Below, one piece after another: positions 24,371 to 29,584 of a stretch of DNA of 45,143 nt. The translations under genes were made by a program, and so were the position numbers. Numbering within the stretch: the stretch's first letter is position 1; each line of letters starts with the position of its first letter. This DNA is from a virus. The DNA lies in the IMG/VR virus record IMGVR_UViG_3300031566_000089, positions 1 to 45,143 of that record, one strand, 5' to 3'. Under the pieces are notes generated by a model. That model worked only from the letters and a program-made list of their open reading frames with translations, had not been told where the DNA came from and did no database searches.

Positions 24371-24660
24371 TCTCCTCGCTTCCTTGCCCCCTTGGGTCTA
24401 CCGAAGAACCGCCGATTAACCTCATCTTCCAGGTTAAGGTGGTCGGCGAGGAAGGCCCTGAGATCATAGAGGTCGTTGCCCCGGTATTCGTACATAGTCC
24501 AACCCGGCGACACCATCTCCCTGAAAGCAGCGGTCTGCTCACGAGTCCCCAAGGCGTAACCCTCGCCAATCTTCGTGCCTTTATCCAGGACAAGGCCATG
24601 CTTGGGAATCTTGCGCCCAATAAAGAGGGTGGTGCCGATCTCAAGCTCGTCAGCCTGCAT
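24367..24660 (-). CDS. Small hypothetical protein
   Basis: 97 residues from ATG 24660 (TGATG overlap with the preceding stop). MQADELEIGTTLFIGRKIPKHGLVLDKG suggests a small beta domain of binding type, the C terminus (DEVNRRFFGRPKGARKRGE) is basic. Family not recognised. Confidence 0.6.
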   Translation of the reverse strand: MQADELEIGTTLFIGRKIPKHGLVLDKGTKIGEGYALGTREQTAAFREMVSPGWTMYEYRGNDLYDLRAFLADHLNLEDEVNRRFFGRPKGARKRGE

Positions 24661-24896
24661 CACTCTTCTCCTGCCTGTATATGCTCAACGTCGGGAAGAT
24701 TGCCACCATCCCATGTGATCTTGTCGGGTTCCTTGTAGGGACGGAGTGCGTCGAAAATCGGTTTACCCTTCCTCTCGTCGTCCTTCCTCTCCCTGTAGGC
24801 GTACACCTTACACTTAGGGCCGCAATACTGCGCCCTGATGGTGCCCTTAAAAACGACGCCACAGCGTTTGCAGATGCGGTCCTGCCATCCTCTCAT
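24660..24896 (-). CDS. Zinc-finger protein
   Basis: 78 residues from ATG 24896, overlapping the previous stop as ATGA. ICKRCGVVFKGTIRAQYCGPKCKVYAYRER is a treble-clef-like finger of the kind seen in small phage and toxin-antitoxin proteins (described by its ends, about 8-37). The C-terminal half is acidic and polar. Probably binds nucleic acid; not shown. Confidence 0.65.
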   Translation of the reverse strand: MRGWQDRICKRCGVVFKGTIRAQYCGPKCKVYAYRERKDDERKGKPIFDALRPYKEPDKITWDGGNLPDVEHIQAGEE

Positions 24897-24994
24897 GACC
24901 AACCCCCTACTAGGAGAATGATGACAGTAAGGCTTAAGCCGAGGCCAACTAATCCAAGGGCGAAACTAAATCCGTCTAGAAAATCTCCATACAT
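24893..24994 (-). CDS. Very small membrane protein
   Basis: 33 residues, MYGDFLDGFSFALGLVGLGL and a hydrophobic helix to the C terminus (LIVGGWS type end). TTAAGGGGG lies five bases ahead of the ATG at 24994. The same frame stays open to GTG 25108, but the candidate promoter at 25035-25063 lies inside that extension, so the short form is preferred. Confidence 0.55.
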   Translation of the reverse strand: MYGDFLDGFSFALGLVGLGLSLTVIILLVGGWS

Positions 24995-25034
24995 GTAGGC
25001 CCCCTTAAGAGTAACACTCAAGATCACTACGGTA

Positions 25035-25063
25035 ATTGTAGCAGAACAAAAGGGGAACAGCAA
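25035..25063 (-). promoter_or_regulatory. Candidate leftward promoter
   Basis: TTGCTG (25058-25063), 17 bases, TACAAT (25035-25040). It would transcribe 24994 and the following small zinc-finger genes. The -10 box is good, the -35 box weak. Confidence 0.45.
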
Positions 25064-25126
25064 GGCCAACGCACGAGTTTTAAAATAGCGGAGGGTAGAT
25101 AGCCCCACTCACAGAGACGCCAGCCC

Positions 25127-25184
25127 CATACCCCCTCCCCCTGGGGGCGATTATATATGTCTGCATACAGGGGTAGGGGGTGTG
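25127..25184. repeat. Large inverted repeat in noncoding stretch (candidate origin or operator)
   Basis: Arms of 17 bases (25127-25143 and 25168-25184) pair with one G-T and one mismatch; each arm is a C-run/G-run separated by a single T or A. The 24-base loop contains ATTATATAT. The surrounding 24995-25416 carries no gene that I can support. Within 25210-25331 there are five CTAG tetramers, two of them as CTAGCTAG. Confidence 0.6.
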
Positions 25185-25416
25185 TTTGAGAGCTGGTAGC
25201 AACCCCCATCTAGCTAGAGCAGGCTACAGATGACCAACGTATCTAGATGATCGCACTATAGTACATATGTAGAGTAATCCACTCCTAGAGCGTAGACTGC
25301 TAACTATTAGGGGGCTACTGTCTGTATCTAGGGCTGTTGTGTGTGTAGGGGAACCAAGGGGCTGTAGATTGGGGCTATGGCATTAGATGATAACAACCCT
25401 GACGTTGACGTAAAGG

Positions 25417-25596
25417 TTAGGCGCGGGAGTGTCGGCGGTGCCGAAGGGACTCTACTTGTGGAGTTAGGCCCTCTGATGGCATCTCTACGCTCCCTGTGAG
25501 CCGTTCAGCGGGATCGCAGCCGTAGGTCTGATGATACCAGCGCAGATTCTGCCGTATACTCCACCAACGGCGGGCAACCATCATTATATGCTTCAT
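25417..25596 (-). CDS. Small protein with WYHQTYGCDP motif
   Basis: 59 residues from ATG 25596, which overlaps the stop of the preceding gene (ATGA). MKHIMMVARRWWSIRQNLRW, then YHQTYGCDPAERLTG, and a polar R/H-rich C terminus. The RWYHQTYGCD segment is the kind of aromatic helix with cysteine seen in short phage proteins; function unknown. The four-base overlap and uninterrupted frame are the main support. Confidence 0.55.
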   Translation of the reverse strand: MKHIMMVARRWWSIRQNLRWYHQTYGCDPAERLTGSVEMPSEGLTPQVESLRHRRHSRA

Positions 25597-25934
25597 CTAT
25601 CGTCTACCTTAACGTGTACGTAAGGGTTAGCCTCTGATTCTGGCACATTGTCCCACCAATAGGCTACTTCTACCTCTTGATGGCACCTAGGGCATACAGC
25701 GGGTAACTCTACATGGGAACCTATCAAGTAGAATCGATAGCCGCACTTACAGTCGTAGTTAGCCTGTACGTAAGGGTTAGGGTTCCTATCTGGCATTACC
25801 CAGCCGCCACCTATCTCTACGGGCACCCGCGTTCTATTGGCCTTATCCTTAGCTTCCTGCCACTTCTGGGAGTCCATACAGACTTGCGGTGCTACTTGCC
25901 ATAGGTATTCTAGTTCAGCTTGAGTGAGTGTCAT
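25593..25934 (-). CDS. Zinc-ribbon protein
   Basis: 113 residues. The N-terminal half is helical (MTLTQAELEYLWQVAPQVC), followed by YDCKCGYRFYLIGSHVELPAVCPRCHQEV, a four-cysteine ribbon (about 60-90, given by its ends). NPYV occurs twice, before the ribbon and near the C terminus, written with an identical 16-base DNA repeat. GAGAGAG precedes the ATG. Role unknown. Confidence 0.65.
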   Translation of the reverse strand: MTLTQAELEYLWQVAPQVCMDSQKWQEAKDKANRTRVPVEIGGGWVMPDRNPNPYVQANYDCKCGYRFYLIGSHVELPAVCPRCHQEVEVAYWWDNVPESEANPYVHVKVDDR

Positions 25935-25970
25935 TGTACTCTCTCGCGTGTGTGTGCGATTCCATCATCC

Positions 25971-26198
25971 CTACAGTCTCTTGGGCTCGCTACGCTTGTT
26001 GAATACTGCGTTGTGCGGGTCGTCCAGCGCTTCGCCTATCTCTACGGAGAGCGCGCTCCTAATCGGCCTTACTGTCAGTCGGTCCAGGGCGTCCACAATC
26101 GCCCTTGTACGTGCGCACTCGGGGGAGCAGTAGCCGTTCAGAGACCACTTCTCGCCACAACCATCACTCTTACCGCAGAGGAGACAGGGTTTAGTCAT
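25971..26198 (-). CDS. Small zinc-finger protein
   Basis: 75 residues: KPCLLCGKSDGCGEKW then YCSPECARTRAIVDALDRL, a compact four- or five-cysteine finger, and an acidic-basic C terminus. It is the first leftward gene of the divergent switch region. Its promoter -10 box is only six bases from the ATG, so the mRNA may be leaderless. A regulatory role is conceivable from its position alone. Confidence 0.6.
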   Translation of the reverse strand: MTKPCLLCGKSDGCGEKWSLNGYCSPECARTRAIVDALDRLTVRPIRSALSVEIGEALDDPHNAVFNKRSEPKRL

Positions 26199-26204
26199 GC
26201 CCTC

Positions 26205-26234
26205 ATTCTACTCTCTCGCCTACGTGCGCGTCAA
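26205..26234 (-). promoter_or_regulatory. Leftward promoter of the divergent switch region
   Basis: TTGACG (26229-26234), 18 bases, TAGAAT (26205-26210). Start site would fall at or next to the ATG of the 75-aa gene (26198). Confidence 0.5.
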
Positions 26235-26240
26235 TCTCTA

Positions 26241-26258
26241 CAAAATAGTCACAAAATA
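26241..26258. repeat. Direct repeats CAAAATA, one helical turn apart
   Basis: CAAAATA at 26241-26247 and 26252-26258 with an 11-base period, lying between the divergent promoters. Typical geometry for a regulator binding one DNA face. Confidence 0.5.
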
Positions 26259-26272
26259 ATTGTCCTGGGGTA

Positions 26273-26300
26273 TTGACATTGGGGGAATGTGTGGTATTCT
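26273..26300 (+). promoter_or_regulatory. Promoter of the rightward small-gene operon
   Basis: TTGACA (26273-26278), 16 bases, TATTCT (26295-26300) preceded by TGG, an extended -10. Start site predicted near 26307. Confidence 0.6.
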
Positions 26301-26306
26301 GAGTCT

Positions 26307-26386
26307 GAGGAGCGAGCAATGGACAAGCGGATTTCGTCTATATGGCCCCAAGCACCGGAAGCAGACCGCTCGTCGGCTTGCTCCTC
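26307..26386 (+). ncRNA. 5'-terminal stem-loop leader of rightward operon
   Basis: GAGGAGCGAGC (26307-26317) pairs with GCTTGCTCCTC (26376-26386) over 11 bases with one G-T pair; inside, GCGG (26326-26329) can pair with CCGC (26367-26370). The outer left arm contains a Shine-Dalgarno-like GAGGAG ahead of ATG 26319, whose frame looks noncoding. The structure would sit at the very 5' end of the operon mRNA. It may stabilise the message or control initiation. Confidence 0.5.
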
Positions 26387-26421
26387 AACCGGTGTAAGGG
26401 GCCTTTCTAATGGAGGGAATG

Positions 26422-26604
26422 ATGGCGAACAAGCGAATTATGACAGACTACCGATGTATCGGGGGCCATGTACACCCGATAGCGCCGGGCAATCTTCGCG
26501 GGATGCTCGCGGCGGCGAAACGCGGCGACTTCGGGCCAGAAGCGAAGACGGACGTAGCAGCGGGCAAGCCCTTTATCCTTTGCCCGTGGCGCAAGGTCGA
26601 ATAG
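26422..26604 (+). CDS. Small hypothetical protein, first gene of rightward operon
   Basis: 60 residues from ATG 26422, with GGAGGG ahead (ATG 26419 is possible too). MANKRIMTDYRCIGGHVHPIAPGNLRGM, a helical AAAKRGDFGPE middle, and a CPW near the end. Two cysteines and three histidines could bind metal. Nine small genes follow each other here, the pattern of early accessory genes. Family not recognised. Confidence 0.6.
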   Translation: MANKRIMTDYRCIGGHVHPIAPGNLRGMLAAAKRGDFGPEAKTDVAAGKPFILCPWRKVE

Positions 26605-26619
26605 TAAGCCTGTCACCGA

Positions 26620-26675
26620 GAACTCAAGCCCTATTTGAGTTCCAAGAGACATGCCCGCCACTCATTCAAGCGGGC
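26620..26675 (+). repeat. Two short hairpins in the gap after the first rightward gene
   Basis: Hairpin 1: GAACTCAA (26620-26627) with TTGAGTTC (26635-26642), perfect 8 bp, 7-base loop. Hairpin 2: GCCCGC (26653-26658) with GCGGGC (26670-26675), perfect 6 bp. Neither has a T-tract, so these are probably mRNA structures, not terminators. Confidence 0.6.
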
Positions 26676-26713
26676 CTAGAGTCGGGCAATAGTTCTATAG
26701 GAGGAGAGACAAA

Positions 26714-26902
26714 ATGAGATTCGAGGAAGCGGTAGCGAAGTTCACGGCATGGTGCGATCACCATATCAACATCGACAGTTGGGCAGAACTGAACGCCGCA
26801 GTTCGTGGCGTGGCAAAGGAGGCTGCAATAATGGCCGATGAAGGAGGCGGCGATATTGCAGAGGCCGAAATCGACCGACTCTTGCCACCCACAGCTGACT
26901 AG
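26714..26902 (+). CDS. Small acidic hypothetical protein
   Basis: 62 residues, strongly acidic and helical (MRFEEAVAKFTAWCDHHINID, then WAELNAAVRGVAKEAAIMADEGGGDIAEAE). ATAGGAGGAGAGACAAA precedes the ATG. Acidic DNA-mimic or inhibitor functions are known among proteins like this, but nothing here proves one. Confidence 0.65.
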   Translation: MRFEEAVAKFTAWCDHHINIDSWAELNAAVRGVAKEAAIMADEGGGDIAEAEIDRLLPPTAD

Positions 26903-26908
26903 TCCCTT

Positions 26909-26942
26909 CCCATCCTTGGGCCTCACGGGGTCCAGGGACGGG
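26909..26942 (+). repeat. Intergenic hairpin element, copy 1
   Basis: 14-base arms (26909-26922 and 26929-26942) with one A-C mismatch and loop TCACGG. It is followed by a purine-rich stretch with GAGGAG and the next ATG. From 26918 to the ATG (26967-26969), 52 bases are identical to copy 2. Confidence 0.75.
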
Positions 26943-26966
26943 CAGAGAAGAGTAGAGGAGAGAACG

Positions 26967-27194
26967 ATGCGCCGACACCGGCACGATTACAAGGGCGCAA
27001 GCGAGTTACAGGCAGCAACAGCCGCCTTTGATGAGGAAGCAGCAAGCAGGTCCCTAGACGAACATCGACACGAGCTTGCGATCCTCCGTGCCGAGTTCCG
27101 CGAAGCCGAAGGATTGCCCAATGTTCAGGCAATGGTGTTACAGCGGTACAGCCAGAAGAAAAGGATCGTTGAGTACCTAGAGGAGAGAGAATGA
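26967..27194 (+). CDS. Small helical protein
   Basis: 75 residues from ATG 26967. Starts MRRHRHDYKGASELQAATAAF and continues as one long charged helix to EYLEERE. Histidines and arginines dominate the N terminus. Followed with a four-base overlap by the next gene. Family not recognised; could be a DNA- or RNA-binding helix bundle. Confidence 0.65.
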   Translation: MRRHRHDYKGASELQAATAAFDEEAASRSLDEHRHELAILRAEFREAEGLPNVQAMVLQRYSQKKRIVEYLEERE

Positions 27195-27421
27195 TGACAC
27201 GCGCACAGGAAACGGCAGCAGTCAAAGCAGCGGTTAGCGCCGCCGGTTACAAGGTTCGCAACGTGGAGCACGGAAGGGGAACGGCGTACTGTTGGATTCA
27301 CGTCAATCTAGCGCAGCCAGCTCCTTATCCCATGCTTCTGGAAGTCGAGCAGATCGCAGCACAAGCAGCCGGACGTGAGACATGGGGAAACAACTGCATT
27401 GGTGTCAGTGGAACTATCTAG
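27191..27421 (+). CDS. Small hypothetical protein
   Basis: 76 residues, ATG overlapping the previous stop. MMTRAQETAAVKAAVSAAGYKVRNVEHGRGTAYCWIHV looks like an alpha-beta fold with a conserved-looking HGRGTAYCWI turn, followed by VEQIAAQAAGRETWGNNC. The pattern (helix, beta hairpin, helix) resembles small RNA-binding folds, but no family is assigned. Confidence 0.65.
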   Translation: MMTRAQETAAVKAAVSAAGYKVRNVEHGRGTAYCWIHVNLAQPAPYPMLLEVEQIAAQAAGRETWGNNCIGVSGTI

Positions 27422-27432
27422 CCGTTTCCCTT

Positions 27433-27466
27433 CCCATGCCTGGGCCTCACGGGGTCCAGGGACGGG
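27433..27466 (+). repeat. Intergenic hairpin element, copy 2
   Basis: Arms 27433-27446 and 27453-27466, loop TCACGG. Compared with copy 1, three bases of the left arm differ at the start of the helix while the other arm is kept. Followed by the same purine-rich ribosome binding stretch and ATG 27491. Confidence 0.75.
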
Positions 27467-27490
27467 CAGAGAAGAGTAGAGGAGAGAACG

Positions 27491-27715
27491 ATGAAATACC
27501 TAGTTTATCGGAAAGGCGGCGATGAGTATCTTGGCGACGGTTACGCACTCGCTGAGGCTAAGAGGCTGGTCAACAGCCCCTACGCGCTCATCGGACACCG
27601 CTATTGGGACAATCAGAAGGACGGTGTACTAGTGGGCTTTGACGAGATGCCCGACAGTGCGGAAATCACCCGAAGGCGCGCCAATGGCCTACTCGGGGCG
27701 CGGCTGATGAAGTAG
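27491..27715 (+). CDS. Small hypothetical protein
   Basis: 74 residues: MKYLVYRKGGDEYLGDGYALAEAKRLVNSPYALIGHRYWDNQKDGVLVGF in outline (beta hairpin, helix, beta). The end is basic (EITRRRANGLLGARLMK). Good ribosome binding site. Family not recognised. Confidence 0.65.
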   Translation: MKYLVYRKGGDEYLGDGYALAEAKRLVNSPYALIGHRYWDNQKDGVLVGFDEMPDSAEITRRRANGLLGARLMK

Positions 27716-27736
27716 CTTTGCGCCTAGCCTTCCCTT

Positions 27737-27770
27737 CCCATGGCCGGGGGTCGCAGCTCCCGGCGACGGG
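27737..27770 (+). repeat. Intergenic hairpin element, copy 3 (compensatory changes)
   Basis: Arms 27737-27750 and 27757-27770, loop TCGCAG. The stem sequence differs from copies 1 and 2 at most central positions, yet pairing is kept (C-G to G-C, T-A to C-G), and the A-C mismatch at the fourth pair is conserved. Confidence 0.75.
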
Positions 27771-27796
27771 TAGAGAAGATAGCAGGAGAGAGAATG

Positions 27797-27994
27797 ATGG
27801 GGCCAACAGAGTTGCTTCGGGCAATCGACGAAGCCGAACAGATAGCACCTGGCTTCCTCCAGCAACTCATCTGCGATACGTGGCTCCGGCGTGCTGGCCT
27901 TCCCGCCCAGTGGTTTCTGCGAACTGCGGGTGGTGGCAGTCACACGGTGGCCGAACTTCGAGCCGCTATTGTAAGCGAATTTGGCGACGAATAG
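27797..27994 (+). CDS. Small helical hypothetical protein
   Basis: 65 residues from ATG 27797, chosen over the adjacent ATG 27794 because alignment of the repeated ribosome binding sites (GGAGAGAACGATG in other genes) puts the start at the second ATG. MGPTELLRAIDEAEQIAPGFLQQLI and a C-terminal helix TVAELRAAIVSEFGDE. Family not recognised. Confidence 0.65.
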   Translation: MGPTELLRAIDEAEQIAPGFLQQLICDTWLRRAGLPAQWFLRTAGGGSHTVAELRAAIVSEFGDE

Positions 27995-27999
27995 CACTC

Positions 28000-28011
28000 G
28001 CGGGCAACCGC
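28000..28011 (+). repeat. Small GNRA-type hairpin before next start
   Basis: GCGG (28000-28003), loop GCAA, CCGC (28008-28011), a GNRA tetraloop, directly ahead of AAAGGAGGAG and the ATG at 28030. It takes the place of the longer hairpin found in the other gaps. Confidence 0.5.
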
Positions 28012-28029
28012 AAAGGAGGAGAGAGAACG

Positions 28030-28224
28030 ATGGAATGGAAGGTTACATACAGAAACGAGGGACGGCCAGAAAAGGGCTTCTATGACTCAGAGGGCGAAGC
28101 CACAAAGGGCGCTGACTTCCTACGCTTCCAAGGCGCCACGGCGATCAGGGTCACAAGGGCTACAGCCCAAGAAGAAGCGAAGAGGGCGTATTGGGCGGCA
28201 TACTGGGCCAACCTAGAGAAGTAA
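28030..28224 (+). CDS. Small hypothetical protein
   Basis: 64 residues. MEWKVTYRNEGRPEKGFYDSEGEA forms a beta hairpin pattern, then a helix (TKGADFLRFQGATAIRV) and an A/E/K-rich end with WAAYWANLEK. GGAGGAGAGAGAACG ahead of the ATG. Family not recognised. Confidence 0.65.
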   Translation: MEWKVTYRNEGRPEKGFYDSEGEATKGADFLRFQGATAIRVTRATAQEEAKRAYWAAYWANLEK

Positions 28225-28236
28225 CAGGAGAGAATG

Positions 28237-28482
28237 ATGATTGACTACAAGCAGGCACAACAGAAGGTAGCACTCGGACAGATGCGGGAGGAACGAATAA
28301 TGACCGCCTACAGCCTACACCCAACCGATACCGGCCCAGACTACCGCGACGAAGACGGTTCGCCCCCAACCCTAGTAAAGTGTCCAGATTGCGGGCAAAT
28401 GGAGTGGTGGACTGAGGCGGAAATGATGGACCACGGTCGCTGTCGCACTGGTCAATACCCCTGTGCTTGCGATGACAGGTAG
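28237..28482 (+). CDS. Small zinc-ribbon-like protein
   Basis: 81 residues from ATG 28237 (second of two adjacent ATGs). KCPDCGQMEWWTEAEM and the end HGRCRTGQYPCACDDR carry up to six cysteines. An internal ATG at 28300 (MTAYSLHPTDT) with GGGAGGAACGAATA ahead is a possible shorter start that leaves the cysteine-rich part intact. Role unknown. Confidence 0.6.
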   Translation: MIDYKQAQQKVALGQMREERIMTAYSLHPTDTGPDYRDEDGSPPTLVKCPDCGQMEWWTEAEMMDHGRCRTGQYPCACDDR

Positions 28483-28486
28483 CCGC

Positions 28487-28538
28487 CTTCCCCGGCGGCC
28501 CGGAGGCGGTGACAGCGCCCCCGGTCGGCAAGGGGAAG
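28487..28538 (+). repeat. Intergenic hairpin element, copy 4 (divergent)
   Basis: Outer stem CTTCCCC (28487-28493) with GGGGAAG (28532-28538), inner GC-rich stem around a GTGACAG loop. Sequence differs from copies 1-3 but position and following purine-rich binding site match. Confidence 0.65.
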
Positions 28539-28554
28539 AGTAGGAGAGAGAATG

Positions 28555-28857
28555 ATGGGACACACACCGGGACCGAGCGACGAACGCTCTTGGGGAGAAG
28601 CAGTGCCGGGGGTCAAGGGGCCGGATGTCTACGATTGCGGCTGCTACCTGAATTGCCCGCTGCACAAAGCCGCGCCGGAGCTTCTGGCGGCGCTGGGGGC
28701 GGTCGAGTGGGTGCCCTTTGAGGATCGTGAGTGGAGTGTAACCGATTACCATTGCCCTTCATGTGGCGGGACTGAACCGGGAACCGCCAGTGACGATCCT
28801 GGGGGTCATAAACCAGACTGCCAGCTTGCCAACGCGCTCGCTAAGGCGAAGCAATAG
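28555..28857 (+). CDS. Zinc-binding protein, last rightward gene
   Basis: 100 residues from ATG 28555. A GPDVYDCGCYLNCPLH segment (about 22-38), then AAPELLAALGAVEWVPF, and the pattern CPSCGG...GHKPDCQLANALAKAKQ at the end. The C-terminal pattern (AVEW, CPxC, GHxPxCQLA, LAKAKQ) recurs in the leftward gene at 36429-36710, so the two are paralogs in part. Function unknown. Confidence 0.65.
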   Translation: MGHTPGPSDERSWGEAVPGVKGPDVYDCGCYLNCPLHKAAPELLAALGAVEWVPFEDREWSVTDYHCPSCGGTEPGTASDDPGGHKPDCQLANALAKAKQ

Positions 28858-28871
28858 TCCGTTCTCTCCTC

Positions 28872-29228
28872 CTATGCATTGGCGGCTCCTTCGGGGGTCG
28901 CCTTTGCATTCAGCAGCGCCTCGGCGTCGGCACGGGTGATCTCCTCGCGCTTTCCGTTCAGATAGCGTGGGGTCGCTTCTCTGGCCCGCACCCAGAGAAA
29001 GATGTGGCCCATTCCGTTGTACATCGCAATCTCTTCCTTGGTAGTCGTGGCGACCCGCTCCAGCAGCCCCAGCGTGTCGGCAGCGTCTACACAGGCTTGG
29101 GCGTAGGCACGGGCAGCGTCTTTGACGAACTCTCTGCGACGGTCGGTGTATTCTTCATGCGCCCATTCAGCAAGGCCGTAGTCCTGCAACTTGACCTGAA
29201 ACTTACCCCATGCTTCTTCTTGCATCAT
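28872..29228 (-). CDS. Small hypothetical protein
   Basis: 118 residues from ATG 29228, overlapping the previous stop (ATGA). MMQEEAWGKFQVKLQDYGLAEWAHEEY, a long amphipathic helix (RREFVKDAARAYAQACVDAADTLGLLE) and a C-terminal ITRADAEALLNAKATPEGA. Convergent with the rightward operon. Family not recognised; resembles short all-alpha phage proteins. Confidence 0.6.
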   Translation of the reverse strand: MMQEEAWGKFQVKLQDYGLAEWAHEEYTDRRREFVKDAARAYAQACVDAADTLGLLERVATTTKEEIAMYNGMGHIFLWVRAREATPRYLNGKREEITRADAEALLNAKATPEGAANA

Positions 29229-29449
29229 GCTTCCCCCTTCATCCTGGCGTAGCGTTTCGCTGCCTCCGAAATGGGCACCCATGTTGGATAGATTCTTGTA
29301 GCGCCGCAGAGCTTACAGACGGCGTGCCGGTGGGCCTCGCCCTCACAGCGACAGACGGACTCCGAAGGGTCAATGCGCCAGTGGTGGCGACAACGAAGAT
29401 CAAGGGTTGGCTGTACACACTTCTCGCACACATCCGCACAGATCGCCAT
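29225..29449 (-). CDS. Cysteine-rich zinc-binding protein
   Basis: 74 residues from ATG 29449, chosen because AAGGGG lies seven bases ahead; the frame continues upstream to 29527 without support. CADVCEKCVQP, LRCRHHW, CRCEGEAHRHAVCKLCGATR give eight or more metal ligands. Ends in a helix AAKRYARMKGEA. Probably a two-zinc fold, possibly DNA-binding. It lies downstream of the replication ATPase. Confidence 0.6.
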   Translation of the reverse strand: MAICADVCEKCVQPTLDLRCRHHWRIDPSESVCRCEGEAHRHAVCKLCGATRIYPTWVPISEAAKRYARMKGEA

Positions 29450-29487
29450 TGTCTTACCCCTTCCTAGATACGCCGATGGCCTGAAAC

Positions 29488-29563
29488 GTGTGGTGTGGCA
29501 TGTGTGCGTGCTTCTCCATTGCACCAACCCCTAATGTGTGGTGTGTTTTAACACACATAGGGG
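29488..29563. repeat. Direct repeat and inverted repeat next to replication gene
   Basis: GTGTGGTGTG occurs at 29488-29497 and 29536-29545. The second lies in an inverted repeat CCCCTA-TGTGTG / CACACA-TAGGGG (29528-29563, one bulged A). The 29450-29584 gap has no gene. It could be an origin, an operator or an mRNA structure. Confidence 0.55.
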
Positions 29564-29584
29564 TGCACACATACATATCCCCAC

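Noticed and set aside
25377-25499. 40-codon plus-strand frame (MALDDNNPDVDVKVRR...)
   Set aside because: It lies antisense to the better supported 59-aa minus gene (25417-25596), has a weak ribosome binding site and no partner genes.
26289-26717. 142-codon plus-strand frame across the first rightward genes
   Set aside because: S/R/G-rich composition and complete overlap with the 60-aa gene at 26422-26604, which has a proper binding site. Treated as noncoding leader plus overprint.
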